Below, piece after piece: positions 24,957 through 34,521 of a stretch of DNA of 64,000 nucleotides. Position 1 is the stretch's first letter. Each line of letters opens with the position of its first letter. The DNA is from Niabella drilacis (GTDB lineage: Bacteria > Bacteroidota > Bacteroidia > Chitinophagales > Chitinophagaceae), in the NCBI RefSeq assembly GCF_900101395.1, contig NZ_FMZO01000012.1, positions 93,647-157,646 on the forward strand. The letters are read 5' to 3'. A model generated the notes under the pieces. It had not been told where the DNA came from and made no database searches. It worked only from the letters and a program-made list of their open reading frames with translations. The position numbers and the translations under genes are program-made.

Positions 24957-27302
24957 TCACTTCCGGGTCCCCCATGCTTTATTGGGCTCCGGCCCGAGGG
25001 CAATATTCATCGTGCCGCCATTGGCAAAACGGCTGAATGGGAATTCAAAACGGTTCCATAGCTTCCCGTTCAGCAATACTGACTGGATATAGGTATCATC
25101 AACCCCAGCAGCGGGTACCCTTGTCCGGATCTGAAAGGTTTTGTTATTGGGCAAATGAAAAACGATCTTACTAAATACCGGTGAGGTGATCTCAAGCGAA
25201 GGACCCACATCCGCCAGGCCCTGCACATCAAAGAGCCCCAGGGCCATCAGCGCGCTTAATGCGCCCATTTGTCCCTGGTCTTCATCGCCCCGGTATCCGG
25301 CAGAAACGGTGGTATCTCCAAAAGTGAGCTCTTTTACCTGCCGTACCCAGTACTGCGTTTTCCAGGGAGCCCCGGCATGGCTGAACAAATGGGCCATATG
25401 ACATCCCGGCTGGTTATCATAATCGACCCAGGCCCATCCATGCGCCCCGTGCTCCGCTGCAAAGCCGGTGCCTGTAGCGCTTTTGAAACGCGCTTCCAGG
25501 TTTTCTATAAATGACGCTGCACCGCCCCTGGCCTGTATAAGCGCTTTGATGTCCTGGGGCACATAGTAGCTGTAGATGGCGGCGTTTGACTCAATAAAGC
25601 CAGGGGTAGCAAAACCACCGCTATTGGCTGTTGCTACCGGATCAAAGGGTTTGAGCCAATGCCCCAATGTATCTTTGGGACGCATATAGCCACTGGAGGG
25701 GTCGTACACATTGCGCCAGTAGCCGGCCCTTTTCATAAACGGGCCGTATACTTCATTTTTCCCCATGCTCCGGGCCATCTGGGCAATACACCAGTCCTGG
25801 TAGGCATACTCAAGGGTCATGGCTGTGCCTCCACGGTGAAACCCATCTCCCCGGGAGCTGATCTCATAAGGTACATATCCATATTGAAGATACCAGTCAA
25901 TGCCGCCACCGCCGGGTTTATTTCCGGCCTCATACCCGGCCCGGTCCCTTATTCCCCCGGGGAATGCATTTTTATAAGCGCCGGCCAATGCTTCTTCTTT
26001 ATTGAAGCGGGACTGCCCTGTTTGCATCAGCGCAGCCAGCAAGGGAGTAGTCTGGTCACCTACCATTACATAGCAGAGTGCCCCACCCCAGGATTCCCTG
26101 GCCAGAACGCCTGCATTGCGGTAATAGCTGAGAAAGGTTTGCGCCAGGTCGTTGCCATAATCCGGGTATACCATGGACCACAGGATATTCAGGTTCCACT
26201 GCGTTCCCCATAGTCCGTCGGCATCCATAAAATGCCAGGCGGGTGCCCCTTTTGATGTGAGCGGTACGTTGCGCACGATCGAAACAGGACCGGTATTATC
26301 GATGTACTGTCCATTCACATCCTCGGATATTCTTCTTCCAATCGCAGTATGCATCAGGTCCGTGTAAAACTTTACTTGTTGCTTCCGGGTGCCCCCGCTT
26401 ACCTCGATCCGCCCGAGGTAGTCATTCCATGCCTGCTTTGCCCTTGCCACCGCTTTTTCAAAATCAGCATCGGGCATTTCCTTATCAAGGTTCATCCGCG
26501 CGTTTTCCATACTTACAAAGGAGATGCCCACCTGCAGCAATACCTGTGCTCCTTTTTTAAGGTTGTAATAGCTGGCATATACCCCGGCTTTGCGATCGCT
26601 GGTGAGCGTGCCGTTTACGAGCTCCTGTGCTGTTGAATCGGTAGCGGATGCCCCCCAAAAACTGAGCTTATCAAAGGGTTTGCTAAACCGCGCTACAAAA
26701 TAAACAGTGCAGTTCTTCTTTCGCCTGAAGGTGGGCGCCATCAGTGAATATCCTTCTATTTCCCTATTGCTTTTCTTCCGGGCATAGCCCCATAACATTT
26801 TTACCGGGCCCAGCGCGGCCGTAAGGTCCATAATGACATGCGCCTCCTTTGCCGCCGGGAACGTATACCGGTGAAAGCCGGTGCGCTGCGAGGCAGTCAG
26901 CTCCGCCGTAATGCCATAGTCTTCCAGCAGGAGCTTATGATAGCCGGGCTTTGCGACTTCCCCCTTATGACTTAACCGGCATTTGGAGGCTTGTAGCCCC
27001 TGCAATGCCTTACAGGGCCCCACTACGGGCATAACGGGAATGCCTGCCGTTTGCGTATTATGCACATGACTGAAATTAAGGATATAGGGGTCATTGTACC
27101 GGTACCCGGCATTCCACAGATCGCCGTGATGCGTATCCGGGCCCAGCGCTACCATGCCGTAAGGCAGGGAGGCCGCAGCAAAAAAATCGAACCGGGGCTT
27201 CACTGTATTTACGAGCGGATTGGCCAGGTCGGCCGGCCGCTGCGCCGATCCGGTTGCCGGTAACAATAGACCAAGATATACCAGGAAGTTCTTTATTTTC
27301 AT
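24957..27302 (-). CDS. GH92 alpha-mannosidase (first copy)
   Basis: About 781 residues from the ATG at 27302 (MKIKNFLVYLGLLLPATGSA then Q, a signal peptide). The longer frame to 27440 crosses a non-coding repeat and is rejected. Family marks: LANPLVNTVKPRFDFFAAAS, LPYGMVALGPDTHHGDLWNA near the N-terminus, ILWSMVYPDYGNDLAQTFLS, and the catalytic acidic segment GDEDQGQMGALSALMALGLF. GH92 enzymes are calcium-dependent inverting exo-alpha-mannosidases acting on N-glycans and yeast mannan in the periplasm. It is the last gene of the ten-gene mannoside operon; a second GH92 lies at 34522. Linkage specificity is not predictable. Confidence 0.95.
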   Translation of the reverse strand: MKIKNFLVYLGLLLPATGSAQRPADLANPLVNTVKPRFDFFAAASLPYGMVALGPDTHHGDLWNAGYRYNDPYILNFSHVHNTQTAGIPVMPVVGPCKALQGLQASKCRLSHKGEVAKPGYHKLLLEDYGITAELTASQRTGFHRYTFPAAKEAHVIMDLTAALGPVKMLWGYARKKSNREIEGYSLMAPTFRRKKNCTVYFVARFSKPFDKLSFWGASATDSTAQELVNGTLTSDRKAGVYASYYNLKKGAQVLLQVGISFVSMENARMNLDKEMPDADFEKAVARAKQAWNDYLGRIEVSGGTRKQQVKFYTDLMHTAIGRRISEDVNGQYIDNTGPVSIVRNVPLTSKGAPAWHFMDADGLWGTQWNLNILWSMVYPDYGNDLAQTFLSYYRNAGVLARESWGGALCYVMVGDQTTPLLAALMQTGQSRFNKEEALAGAYKNAFPGGIRDRAGYEAGNKPGGGGIDWYLQYGYVPYEISSRGDGFHRGGTAMTLEYAYQDWCIAQMARSMGKNEVYGPFMKRAGYWRNVYDPSSGYMRPKDTLGHWLKPFDPVATANSGGFATPGFIESNAAIYSYYVPQDIKALIQARGGAASFIENLEARFKSATGTGFAAEHGAHGWAWVDYDNQPGCHMAHLFSHAGAPWKTQYWVRQVKELTFGDTTVSAGYRGDEDQGQMGALSALMALGLFDVQGLADVGPSLEITSPVFSKIVFHLPNNKTFQIRTRVPAAGVDDTYIQSVLLNGKLWNRFEFPFSRFANGGTMNIALGPEPNKAWGTRK

Positions 27303-27345
27303 TTTTGTTATTTTGGATCTGTAATGCTGCGAATGTTCTTTCTGT

Positions 27346-27500
27346 TTTAACCGCGAGGAATACGCGAAGTTCACAACGTTATATGATTCGTTCCTTTGCG
27401 GTTCCATTTTAACCGCCCATTTTAACCGCCAGGGGCGCAAGGATTCCGCTAAGTTCGCAACGCTATTTGATACCTCCCTTTGCGGTCATTGCGGAGCCCT
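27346..27500. repeat. Direct repeat of the ACCGC...TTTGCGGT type
   Basis: Two tandem copies begin TTTTAACCGC (about 27346 and 27420) and run through a GCGAAGTTC/CTAAGTTCGCAACG segment to CCTTTGCGGT. Such gene-spacer repeats are widespread in Bacteroidota. They fill the spacer between the oxidoreductase and the first GH92 and explain the false upstream extension of the GH92 frame. Confidence 0.6.
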
Positions 27501-27559
27501 GGCGCACATTGCGGTTACCTGTAAAACACGCTTAGCCGTTCTGCTTTAACCGTAGAGGG

Positions 27560-28867
27560 CTACAGCTTCCAATCTCTGCGAATGCTCGCTTTTACTAGGG
27601 CATTGGCTTCCTTATCCTTTACAAACTGCTCGGCAACCGGGTCCCAATGCAGGGGCCGGTTTAGCCAATACGCAATATTGGCAATACAACAAATGCTGCT
27701 GGTACGGTGCCCCGTTTCCACATCACAGATGGGTTGCTTATGATTACGGATCCCATCCAGCCAGTCCATATAATGATCATTGCTCTTATATAACTGTGTT
27801 TCGTTCGGCCGTATCTGTGCGGTAACGATATTGGCCGGGTCGGTATCAAGATAGCCCCTGCTTACATCCAGCTTTCCTTTTGTGCCTATGAACCGTACGC
27901 CAAAACCACGTCCAAAATCGAGGTGCTTCATTACCACATGGTTCGCATATAACATGGTCAGCTGCTGGTACTCCCTGCCATCCGGCGGAAAATAAAGGAC
28001 GGGGGCACTCCGGTCCATACCCAGTGCCCATTGCGCAATATCGAACATATGCGCGCCCCAGTCGCTCAGGATGCCCCCGCCATACTCTTTATAAAAACGC
28101 CAGTTGGGATAGATATCCTTTTCAACAGGAGGCGATAATTCTGCATTGAACGGGCGGTACGGAGCCGGCCCTACCCACAGATCCCAGTTCAGGTTTTTTG
28201 GGATGGCCTGTCCCGGCAGGTAATCCGGGATGGCCGCTGTACCTACATTTACATGCACTTCCTTTACATCGCCGATATAGCCGTTGCGCACCAACTCACA
28301 GGCATGCCGGAAATTTCCGGAAGAGCGCTGCATGCTTCCCGTTTGAAGAATGATCTTATTCCTCTTTACGGCATTAACCATGGCCCGCCCTTCTTCAACC
28401 GAATGCGCCAACGGTTTTTCGCAATACACATGTTTGCCGGCGTTGGCACTCATGATGCTGGCTACCGCATGCCAATGATCGGGCGTGGCAACCACAACAG
28501 CATCGATATCCTTACGATGCAACATGTCCCGGAAATCGGCATAACCCGTAAATGTGTGTGCCCCCAATGCAGCCTTGTTCTTTTCGCCGATCCTGGCGGC
28601 ATTGGTTTTGAAGAGGTCCAGTTTTTGCGAATCCACATCAGCACCCGCAATTATTTTTGCTTTCCCCGAAAAGTATTGTGCCAATAAGCGCGACTGCTTC
28701 CCCGTGCCGATAAAACCCAAGGTGATCTGATCGCTGGGTGCGGTAAACCCGCGGCCGCCTCTTACAAAACGCGGTACGATCGTAAATGCCAGAGAGGCTT
28801 TTGCCCCGTTTTTCAGGAATTGCCTGCGATTTGGCAGTGCAGCGTTCCCTTGTATGTCTTGTTTCAT
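27560..28867 (-). CDS. Gfo/Idh/MocA-family oxidoreductase with Tat signal
   Basis: 435 residues. A twin-arginine signal (NRRQFLKNGAKASLAFTIVP) suggests export folded with its cofactor. The Rossmann segment ITLGFIGTGKQSRLLAQYF and the conserved VYCEKPLAHSVEEGRAMV (EKP at about 150-152) define the NAD(P)-dependent Gfo/Idh/MocA family; GGGILSDWGAHMFDIAQW carries the usual catalytic-region His. Exported members include GH109-like enzymes and sugar keto-oxidoreductases. The gene lies 51 bp downstream of the DUF5054 gene and upstream of GH92, inside the mannoside operon. A role in oxidising or releasing a modified sugar is possible but unproven. Confidence 0.9.
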   Translation of the reverse strand: MKQDIQGNAALPNRRQFLKNGAKASLAFTIVPRFVRGGRGFTAPSDQITLGFIGTGKQSRLLAQYFSGKAKIIAGADVDSQKLDLFKTNAARIGEKNKAALGAHTFTGYADFRDMLHRKDIDAVVVATPDHWHAVASIMSANAGKHVYCEKPLAHSVEEGRAMVNAVKRNKIILQTGSMQRSSGNFRHACELVRNGYIGDVKEVHVNVGTAAIPDYLPGQAIPKNLNWDLWVGPAPYRPFNAELSPPVEKDIYPNWRFYKEYGGGILSDWGAHMFDIAQWALGMDRSAPVLYFPPDGREYQQLTMLYANHVVMKHLDFGRGFGVRFIGTKGKLDVSRGYLDTDPANIVTAQIRPNETQLYKSNDHYMDWLDGIRNHKQPICDVETGHRTSSICCIANIAYWLNRPLHWDPVAEQFVKDKEANALVKASIRRDWKL

Positions 28868-28918
28868 TTTTATGAATGATTTTAATAATGAACGGCTGAC
28901 GAAATGAGCGGGAACGCA

Positions 28919-31567
28919 TTATTCCAGTATCATCGACAGGGGCGCCAATGCCTTTAGCGCTACCACTATTTTCCCGGCTTTCACGTTCAGTCGTTCGCCC
29001 GTTGGCACCCCTCTTAAGTTCACCAGCCGGGCATGTTTAAAGGAACTCCCCTGGGGCAGTTGAACCACTGCCGGACCCGCAATACCAGCCTGCTCCCATA
29101 AACGCAGAAGGGTGCCTTTGTTGCCATCCGGGTCATTGCCAAAGGCGGTTACCAGCACTCCTTTGCGGGAAACGGCCACCCCCTGCTGTATTGCGGGAAG
29201 CGTTCCTCCTTTATTTTCAACTAATGCCGCCATTAATGGCAAACGGGCCTCCCATCCATGCACCGTAAGATCTTCCGTTTTGTTTGCCTGCTGCTTTACC
29301 GGCCAAAAGCGTACCTGCTCCGACCAGGATCCCTCCTGCCATAACGGAAAATTCGTATTCCACATATTATTATACAGGTTTACAAACACAGAGGGCCGCT
29401 TTGGTGTAAAGTTCAGATCCCAGCGCCAAAGCCCGGGTTCATCCAGCGAAACCAGCGGTGCATCCACGGGGCAAAGCGCCATACTGTTATTACTGCCCCA
29501 TAAAGCAACGCCGGTTGTAACTGCGTTCAGGTAATGATTCGTACCCGGTACAATATCCCTGGCGGGGTTTACCGGGCCTCCCAAACGCCCCAGCATAAAC
29601 TCCGGATCGTTAACCGCAAAAGGAAAACAAAGCCAGCCGCCCTCCGGATGCTTGTCCGGCGTTTTATCCGCCACCTCCCAGTTTACATCAATATAGGGCA
29701 TCGCCCTGGGAAAAGTAAACCGGATGCTGTACCGGCCGGCCAGTCCGTTGGTATCATCGGTGGTTAATACAATCTCATCGGATACACCGGAGCTAAAGTG
29801 CTGCATTTTCCAGTTGCCCGGCGTTGTAGCGCGATAGGGTTCCTGCAGGGTATCCGGCATCCCCGGCTTGCCGATATCATTTAATGCCCAGCCCCCGGAT
29901 AAACGGGAATACTTATTAAAAAAACGGTCGTACACTTCCTTTTTGCTGAACCGCTCATGCAGGAACTGGCCCAGCATATATTCGCTATTGGGGTCCTTCA
30001 GTTCCCGGCCGGTCTGCTTATCCGTAAGGGAACGGATACCGCCTTTATCCAGGTCAAAGACCGCAATAAAATAAGGTGTTTCAATTTTTGTGGTACCGGA
30101 TTTCAACGGGATGGCCTTTGTTATCCGGTAAGGAATGGTTTTATACCCGTTGGCCGGCACATCTGCTACGTACAGCTGCTCCCCGTTCACCTGCACCAGC
30201 CCGGATCTTTTCCAGGGCAGGGCATTGTATACCAGGACGCTCTTGTCCTTTGTTTTTACCGATGCTGCAAGCTGGTTCAACCGGGCATCCAGCTCCCGGT
30301 GCACAATCTGTGAGGCCTGATGGGCATAGGCTTTGTGATCTTCATAAGATTGCAGCCATTTGCGCTTGCTGCCCCTTGCCAGTTTGGTATAGTCCCCATC
30401 GGCTGGTACCGGTTCCGCATCCTTTTCTTTGAGCCACTGTTTCCACGCTGCGCCGTATACATAGCGTGGCCCATACTCTGCATTCATTCCCCAGGTATGT
30501 TCGCCATACAACAGGCTTTGCTCGTAGGCTTTATCCAACGCGCTGTCAACCGGCGCAGGGTGCAATCCCCATAGCCGCAGCTGCGCGTCCAGTACCTGTA
30601 ATGCAGGCTCCAGCGGTCTTGCGTTGCGGGCTTCCTTTGAGGCCTGAGGCATCGACATCAGCCCATGGATCCAGGTATCCGGCATATCCCCGCGCACCAC
30701 CGGCAATTGCGGCTTTTCTGAAAGCACCGCACGGGCAAAATCATCGAGGGTACCGAAATGTATCTTTACGCCCGGCATTTTTTCTTCATACTGTTTGCGC
30801 CATTTCGCTACTTCTGCAGGAGTGGGCGGGCCATGATTATCGCCCGTCATGATCATAGAAAGGTAGTTGCGGCAGGGCCAGTCGGCCGGAGGAAAAAGGC
30901 TGCTGCCATAATCAATATTATAAGCGCAGAGGATCCTGGACCCATCCGGCCCCTGCCACCAGAAAAGCTGTGGTACCCGCGGATACTGACTGGCGGGGTT
31001 TACGCCGATGTGCAGGAATTTGATGCCTGCATGCTCCAGCAGCGTGGGCCATATCCAGCTGTGCGAGGGCACATCGGTCATTTTGCCGGCAATGGGAAGA
31101 GGAAGCTTATAAGTACGGCTTACGCGGGCCGCATAGTTCAGGCCCCGTACAAGGTCTTCCAGTTCCTGCGACTCTGTATGCATCGAAAACGGCAATGCAT
31201 GGGCCGACAGGCGTCCTTCCCTTATGGCCTGCTCTATACGCTGTTTCCGTGCAGGATCCTGCTGCGGACCCAGGATCTGTGCCCAAAGCGGCCATCCCGG
31301 CACCGTCCACACAAAACGCTGCGCTGCGGGCAGCTTACTGTTTTCATCTACGATCTTCAATGCATTATCCATCATCTCCGTACGATACCGGTGAAATACA
31401 TTGGCGGCCTGGTCTGTAAAGCCCAGGTCAAAATGCGTTTTTACAACGATCCATATATCGGTCACCTGCTGCCCGGCAGGTTTTGTCTGCGCGCTTACCA
31501 GCAGGGGCATCCCTGCTGCCAGTACTAATAAAAGCCGGAAAAAAAGGCGGCAATATCTAATCTTCAT
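28919..31567 (-). CDS. DUF5054 protein, GH38-like alpha-mannosidase relative (first copy)
   Basis: 882 residues with a signal peptide ending LLVSAQ. The N-terminus carries DIWIVVKTHFDLGFTDQAAN, whose His-x-Asp pattern resembles the zinc site of GH38 alpha-mannosidases, followed by VWTVPGWPLWAQILG and SRTYKLPLPIAGKMTDVPSH. The C-terminal beta-rich part (LVNLRGVPTGERLNVKAGK, ALAPLSMILE) is the family's usual end. DUF5054 is a Bacteroidota family with a GH38-like fold and no assigned activity that I know of. It sits between the ROK kinase and the oxidoreductase; a related gene heads the same operon at 39692. An exported alpha-mannosidase or related hydrolase is the best guess. Confidence 0.8.
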   Translation of the reverse strand: MKIRYCRLFFRLLLVLAAGMPLLVSAQTKPAGQQVTDIWIVVKTHFDLGFTDQAANVFHRYRTEMMDNALKIVDENSKLPAAQRFVWTVPGWPLWAQILGPQQDPARKQRIEQAIREGRLSAHALPFSMHTESQELEDLVRGLNYAARVSRTYKLPLPIAGKMTDVPSHSWIWPTLLEHAGIKFLHIGVNPASQYPRVPQLFWWQGPDGSRILCAYNIDYGSSLFPPADWPCRNYLSMIMTGDNHGPPTPAEVAKWRKQYEEKMPGVKIHFGTLDDFARAVLSEKPQLPVVRGDMPDTWIHGLMSMPQASKEARNARPLEPALQVLDAQLRLWGLHPAPVDSALDKAYEQSLLYGEHTWGMNAEYGPRYVYGAAWKQWLKEKDAEPVPADGDYTKLARGSKRKWLQSYEDHKAYAHQASQIVHRELDARLNQLAASVKTKDKSVLVYNALPWKRSGLVQVNGEQLYVADVPANGYKTIPYRITKAIPLKSGTTKIETPYFIAVFDLDKGGIRSLTDKQTGRELKDPNSEYMLGQFLHERFSKKEVYDRFFNKYSRLSGGWALNDIGKPGMPDTLQEPYRATTPGNWKMQHFSSGVSDEIVLTTDDTNGLAGRYSIRFTFPRAMPYIDVNWEVADKTPDKHPEGGWLCFPFAVNDPEFMLGRLGGPVNPARDIVPGTNHYLNAVTTGVALWGSNNSMALCPVDAPLVSLDEPGLWRWDLNFTPKRPSVFVNLYNNMWNTNFPLWQEGSWSEQVRFWPVKQQANKTEDLTVHGWEARLPLMAALVENKGGTLPAIQQGVAVSRKGVLVTAFGNDPDGNKGTLLRLWEQAGIAGPAVVQLPQGSSFKHARLVNLRGVPTGERLNVKAGKIVVALKALAPLSMILE

Positions 31568-31618
31568 ACGTATATTCTTTTTTAAACCCTGGTAAAATAA
31601 AATTGGTGGCCATGTCGT

Positions 31619-32731
31619 TTATGGCTCCAGCTGCTTTAGCGCAAACGCATAGGCGCCCAGGGCAATGGCCCGGCTGGTGCCTGTCTTTGTTAATGCTACT
31701 CCTGATTTTTTTGTACACTGGTACAGGGCCTGTTTGCCGGTGCCCGGCACGGCCACCATTTTTACATCGTCTTTTAAAAATGCAGCCCGGTCACCGGCGT
31801 CTTCCAGGTTATGCACCTGCATGGGCAAACGCGGTACCGGCACCCCGTTGAACGAGGAACGTGCACTGTTCATCTCCGCCATCAGAGCCGGTAAAATAAA
31901 TTCGTGGGCATGGGCCAGGCCACCGCCTATTACCACCAATCCGTCGATGGTGTTTAGCATTTCCGCAATCGTAAACCCGGCCGCCCGGCCCAATTCGTGG
32001 AAGGTATCAAGGGCTGCATCCCGGTTTCCGGCCCGGGAGCCTTTCGCAATTTCATAAATATCCTTCGGGCTAAAATGATCTGTGGCACCAGACCGCTCTG
32101 CATACGAACGCTGCACCGCGGCCACCCCCACACCGGCCTCCGCTATCACCCGGCGATCCTTCCTGCCAGCCGCACACCAGATCTCGCCGCCGCAGCCATT
32201 ATCACCCGTTAACAGGGTACCGTTGATGACTACCCCGGACCCAAACCCGGTACCCAGCGTAAGGGCTACCAGGTTTTTATATTGCCGCGTGCTTCCCGCA
32301 TGCCTCAGTTCTGCATTCAGCGCGGGCAGCAATCCTGCCAGGGCCTCTCCATAGGCAAAAAGATTGCCATCGTTATTGATGAACACCGGCATCCGGAACT
32401 GCGCTTCCAGGAAGGGGCCCAACGCAACGCCTCCTCTAAAGGAAGGAAAATTCGGCAGGTCGCCAATGATGCCCCGTTCATAATCCGCCGGCCCGGGAAA
32501 TGCAAAACTAATGGCTGCGGGCTGCGTCTCCAACCCGGCCATGACCCTTGTAAAACCGGCAACGATCACCGAAAGGCAGTTTTCCAGGTCAACCGTATCC
32601 GCAGGCAGTGTAAGCGGCACAATGATCTCACGATTGCCCTGCATGGCGCCAAACACAAAATTGGTGCCCCCTGCATCCAGTGTCAATACGACTCTTTGAT
32701 CTTCTTCAAACATCGATATTCCTTTTTTCAT
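31619..32731 (-). CDS. ROK-family sugar kinase
   Basis: 370 residues. The phosphate-1 motif VLTLDAGGTNFVFGAMQGN and INNDGNLFAYGEALAGLLP with NLVALTLGTGFGSGVVINGT match ROK kinases. The standard ROK zinc signature (Cys-x-Cys-Gly-x2-Gly-Cys-x-Glu) is replaced by TGDNGCGGEIWCAAG, so the site is altered. The start overlaps the stop of the mannose-6-phosphate isomerase gene by 4 bp (ATGA), implying coupled translation. By that context it probably phosphorylates free mannose (or another hexose) in the cytoplasm to feed the isomerase. A regulatory role is unlikely because there is no helix-turn-helix domain. Confidence 0.88.
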   Translation of the reverse strand: MKKGISMFEEDQRVVLTLDAGGTNFVFGAMQGNREIIVPLTLPADTVDLENCLSVIVAGFTRVMAGLETQPAAISFAFPGPADYERGIIGDLPNFPSFRGGVALGPFLEAQFRMPVFINNDGNLFAYGEALAGLLPALNAELRHAGSTRQYKNLVALTLGTGFGSGVVINGTLLTGDNGCGGEIWCAAGRKDRRVIAEAGVGVAAVQRSYAERSGATDHFSPKDIYEIAKGSRAGNRDAALDTFHELGRAAGFTIAEMLNTIDGLVVIGGGLAHAHEFILPALMAEMNSARSSFNGVPVPRLPMQVHNLEDAGDRAAFLKDDVKMVAVPGTGKQALYQCTKKSGVALTKTGTSRAIALGAYAFALKQLEP

Positions 32732-34464
32732 GCTTCTTTTATACAGGCTTTCATCGTTACACAGGTTGCCCCCGGCCCTGCACCGTATGGCCGGACCGAA
32801 TAGGCGGTTACTGCTGCGGGAATGATAAATGTTTCGGCATAATGCACTACCAGCGGCTCAAATTCGTGTTGCAATCCTTCTACAATGACCGCATCCCCTT
32901 CTACCAGGTTCAATACATTTACGGAGCCGTTTGTATAATGTACCACGGCTGTCTGGAACGTATGCCGGAACGTTTCGATAAACTGCGATTCATGCAGGCC
33001 CGTGCGTTCCTGTACCCATCCTTTACCGGCCTGTACTACCTCAAACCGGTTGATAAGCTCCCGCGCTGCGAAACCAGCATCGGCCTCAGCGTTGATCACT
33101 TCCCTGCCCCGGCTGATATTGATGGGCCTTGGCAGCCCGTCCAGGCCGAGGCGGTCCCAGTCCCATAGCTTAAAAGTATACAAAAAAGGGGTAGCGCTGA
33201 TCTCCAGTACCATCGCATCCTTACCGGAACAATGTACCGTGCCGGCAGGTATCAAAAAATGATCGTGTTTTTTTGCGGGGATCTTATTTACATACCGGTC
33301 TGCATCAAAAGGCCGGCCGGATCCGCTTTGCGCCGCATCCAGCTCCTGCAGCATCTGCCCGGGGTCTGCGCCGGTCTTCATTCCCAGGTATACAAATGCA
33401 TCTTCTTTGGCATCCAGCAGGTAATAACTTTCATCCTGTGTATATGCTATCCCGAAATGCTCTTGTGCAAATGCCCGGGTCGGGTGCACCTGCAGGCTCA
33501 GGTTTCCCCCGTCCATGGTATCGAGGAAGTCAAAGCGGATGGGGAACTCTTTTCCAAAACGGGCCAGTACCCGTTCTCCAAGCAGCGCCTTACTTTGTAT
33601 AAAAACCAGGTTGATGGCGGGCGTTTCAAACAGCGTTTCATTGATGCAAAACAACAGGCTGTTCTCCTCCGGCACACAATCAAAACACCATCCATAATTT
33701 ACCGCATCGGGGTCCAGGCCGAAGGCCTCCTTCATCCACTGACCGCCCCAGGGTGCGGGATCAAAAAACGGCACTACCCTAAAAGGGCTGCCCGCTGCCT
33801 TTGCCATCCCCGATAAAAATGTATTCCTGTCGATCAGGACCGGGGCTCCTGCGTTTGTGGTATCCAGCCAGTAGTGCACCTTATCATACAGGGTCTGCTT
33901 ATGCTGGTCAAGCACCTTCCAGTCATTAAACAGCCCCCGCTTATACTGGGTGGCAAAGGGTTTATCGCCATCGCTGACACCCAGCCCCTGTACGGTCTTT
34001 TTCCGCATACGCTGCTGCAGCTCCCAACGCGGCATATCTGCATAAATGACCAGATCCCCCTCCACAACGGCGCCGGCACCGCAACCCAATACCAGCACAG
34101 TCCCCTCATGACGGGTGATCTGTTCCCTTGCCACCTGCAGTTTTTCCGTATCAAAATAATCGGCTATGCGCAGCTTTGTCATATACCCAAACAGGGGATC
34201 ATCTGTTACAAAGGGTTTTGTCATGGCCAGGATGGCATCCTCATCCCTGAACAGGTGCGGGGTTAATACCAGCAGGCTATGCGGCAGCGTTTTTAACTGT
34301 GTAAGCAGCTCCTCATAGCAGATACCGGTATAGCAATCTACCACCACTATTTTTCCAGACCCGGGATCTTTTCTGATCCTGTTTAAAATGGCATCCCAGC
34401 CTTCAAATGCCTGTCCGCTTACCCGGATGCAGGGCTTTTTGTCGTAATTCCTTTTACTCATCAC
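32728..34464 (-). CDS. Class I mannose-6-phosphate isomerase with extra N-terminal domain
   Basis: 578 residues. The C-terminal two thirds is a type I PMI cupin: LDTMDGGNLSLQVHPTRAF gives the Gln and His ligands, DESYYLLDA the Glu, and LIPAGTVHCSGKDAMVLEIS the second His. The first about 200 residues form another domain (KIVVVDCYTGICYEELLTQL, GTVLVLGCGAGAVVEGDLVI), arranged like a P-loop kinase of the uridine-kinase kind but without a Gly-x4-Gly-Lys loop. PMI interconverts mannose-6-phosphate and fructose-6-phosphate in the cytoplasm. Directly coupled to the ROK kinase, it makes the metabolic end of the mannoside pathway. The function of the N-terminal domain is unknown. Confidence 0.9.
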   Translation of the reverse strand: MMSKRNYDKKPCIRVSGQAFEGWDAILNRIRKDPGSGKIVVVDCYTGICYEELLTQLKTLPHSLLVLTPHLFRDEDAILAMTKPFVTDDPLFGYMTKLRIADYFDTEKLQVAREQITRHEGTVLVLGCGAGAVVEGDLVIYADMPRWELQQRMRKKTVQGLGVSDGDKPFATQYKRGLFNDWKVLDQHKQTLYDKVHYWLDTTNAGAPVLIDRNTFLSGMAKAAGSPFRVVPFFDPAPWGGQWMKEAFGLDPDAVNYGWCFDCVPEENSLLFCINETLFETPAINLVFIQSKALLGERVLARFGKEFPIRFDFLDTMDGGNLSLQVHPTRAFAQEHFGIAYTQDESYYLLDAKEDAFVYLGMKTGADPGQMLQELDAAQSGSGRPFDADRYVNKIPAKKHDHFLIPAGTVHCSGKDAMVLEISATPFLYTFKLWDWDRLGLDGLPRPINISRGREVINAEADAGFAARELINRFEVVQAGKGWVQERTGLHESQFIETFRHTFQTAVVHYTNGSVNVLNLVEGDAVIVEGLQHEFEPLVVHYAETFIIPAAVTAYSVRPYGAGPGATCVTMKACIKEA

Positions 34465-34521
34465 TTACTCCGTCATTTTATATTATGTTCATAGCTATAC
34501 ACGATGTCCTCCGGCGGGCTT

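Noticed and set aside
27303..27440. N-terminal extension of the first GH92 frame
   Set aside because: It lies in a spacer repeat, and the ATG at 27302 gives a proper signal peptide.
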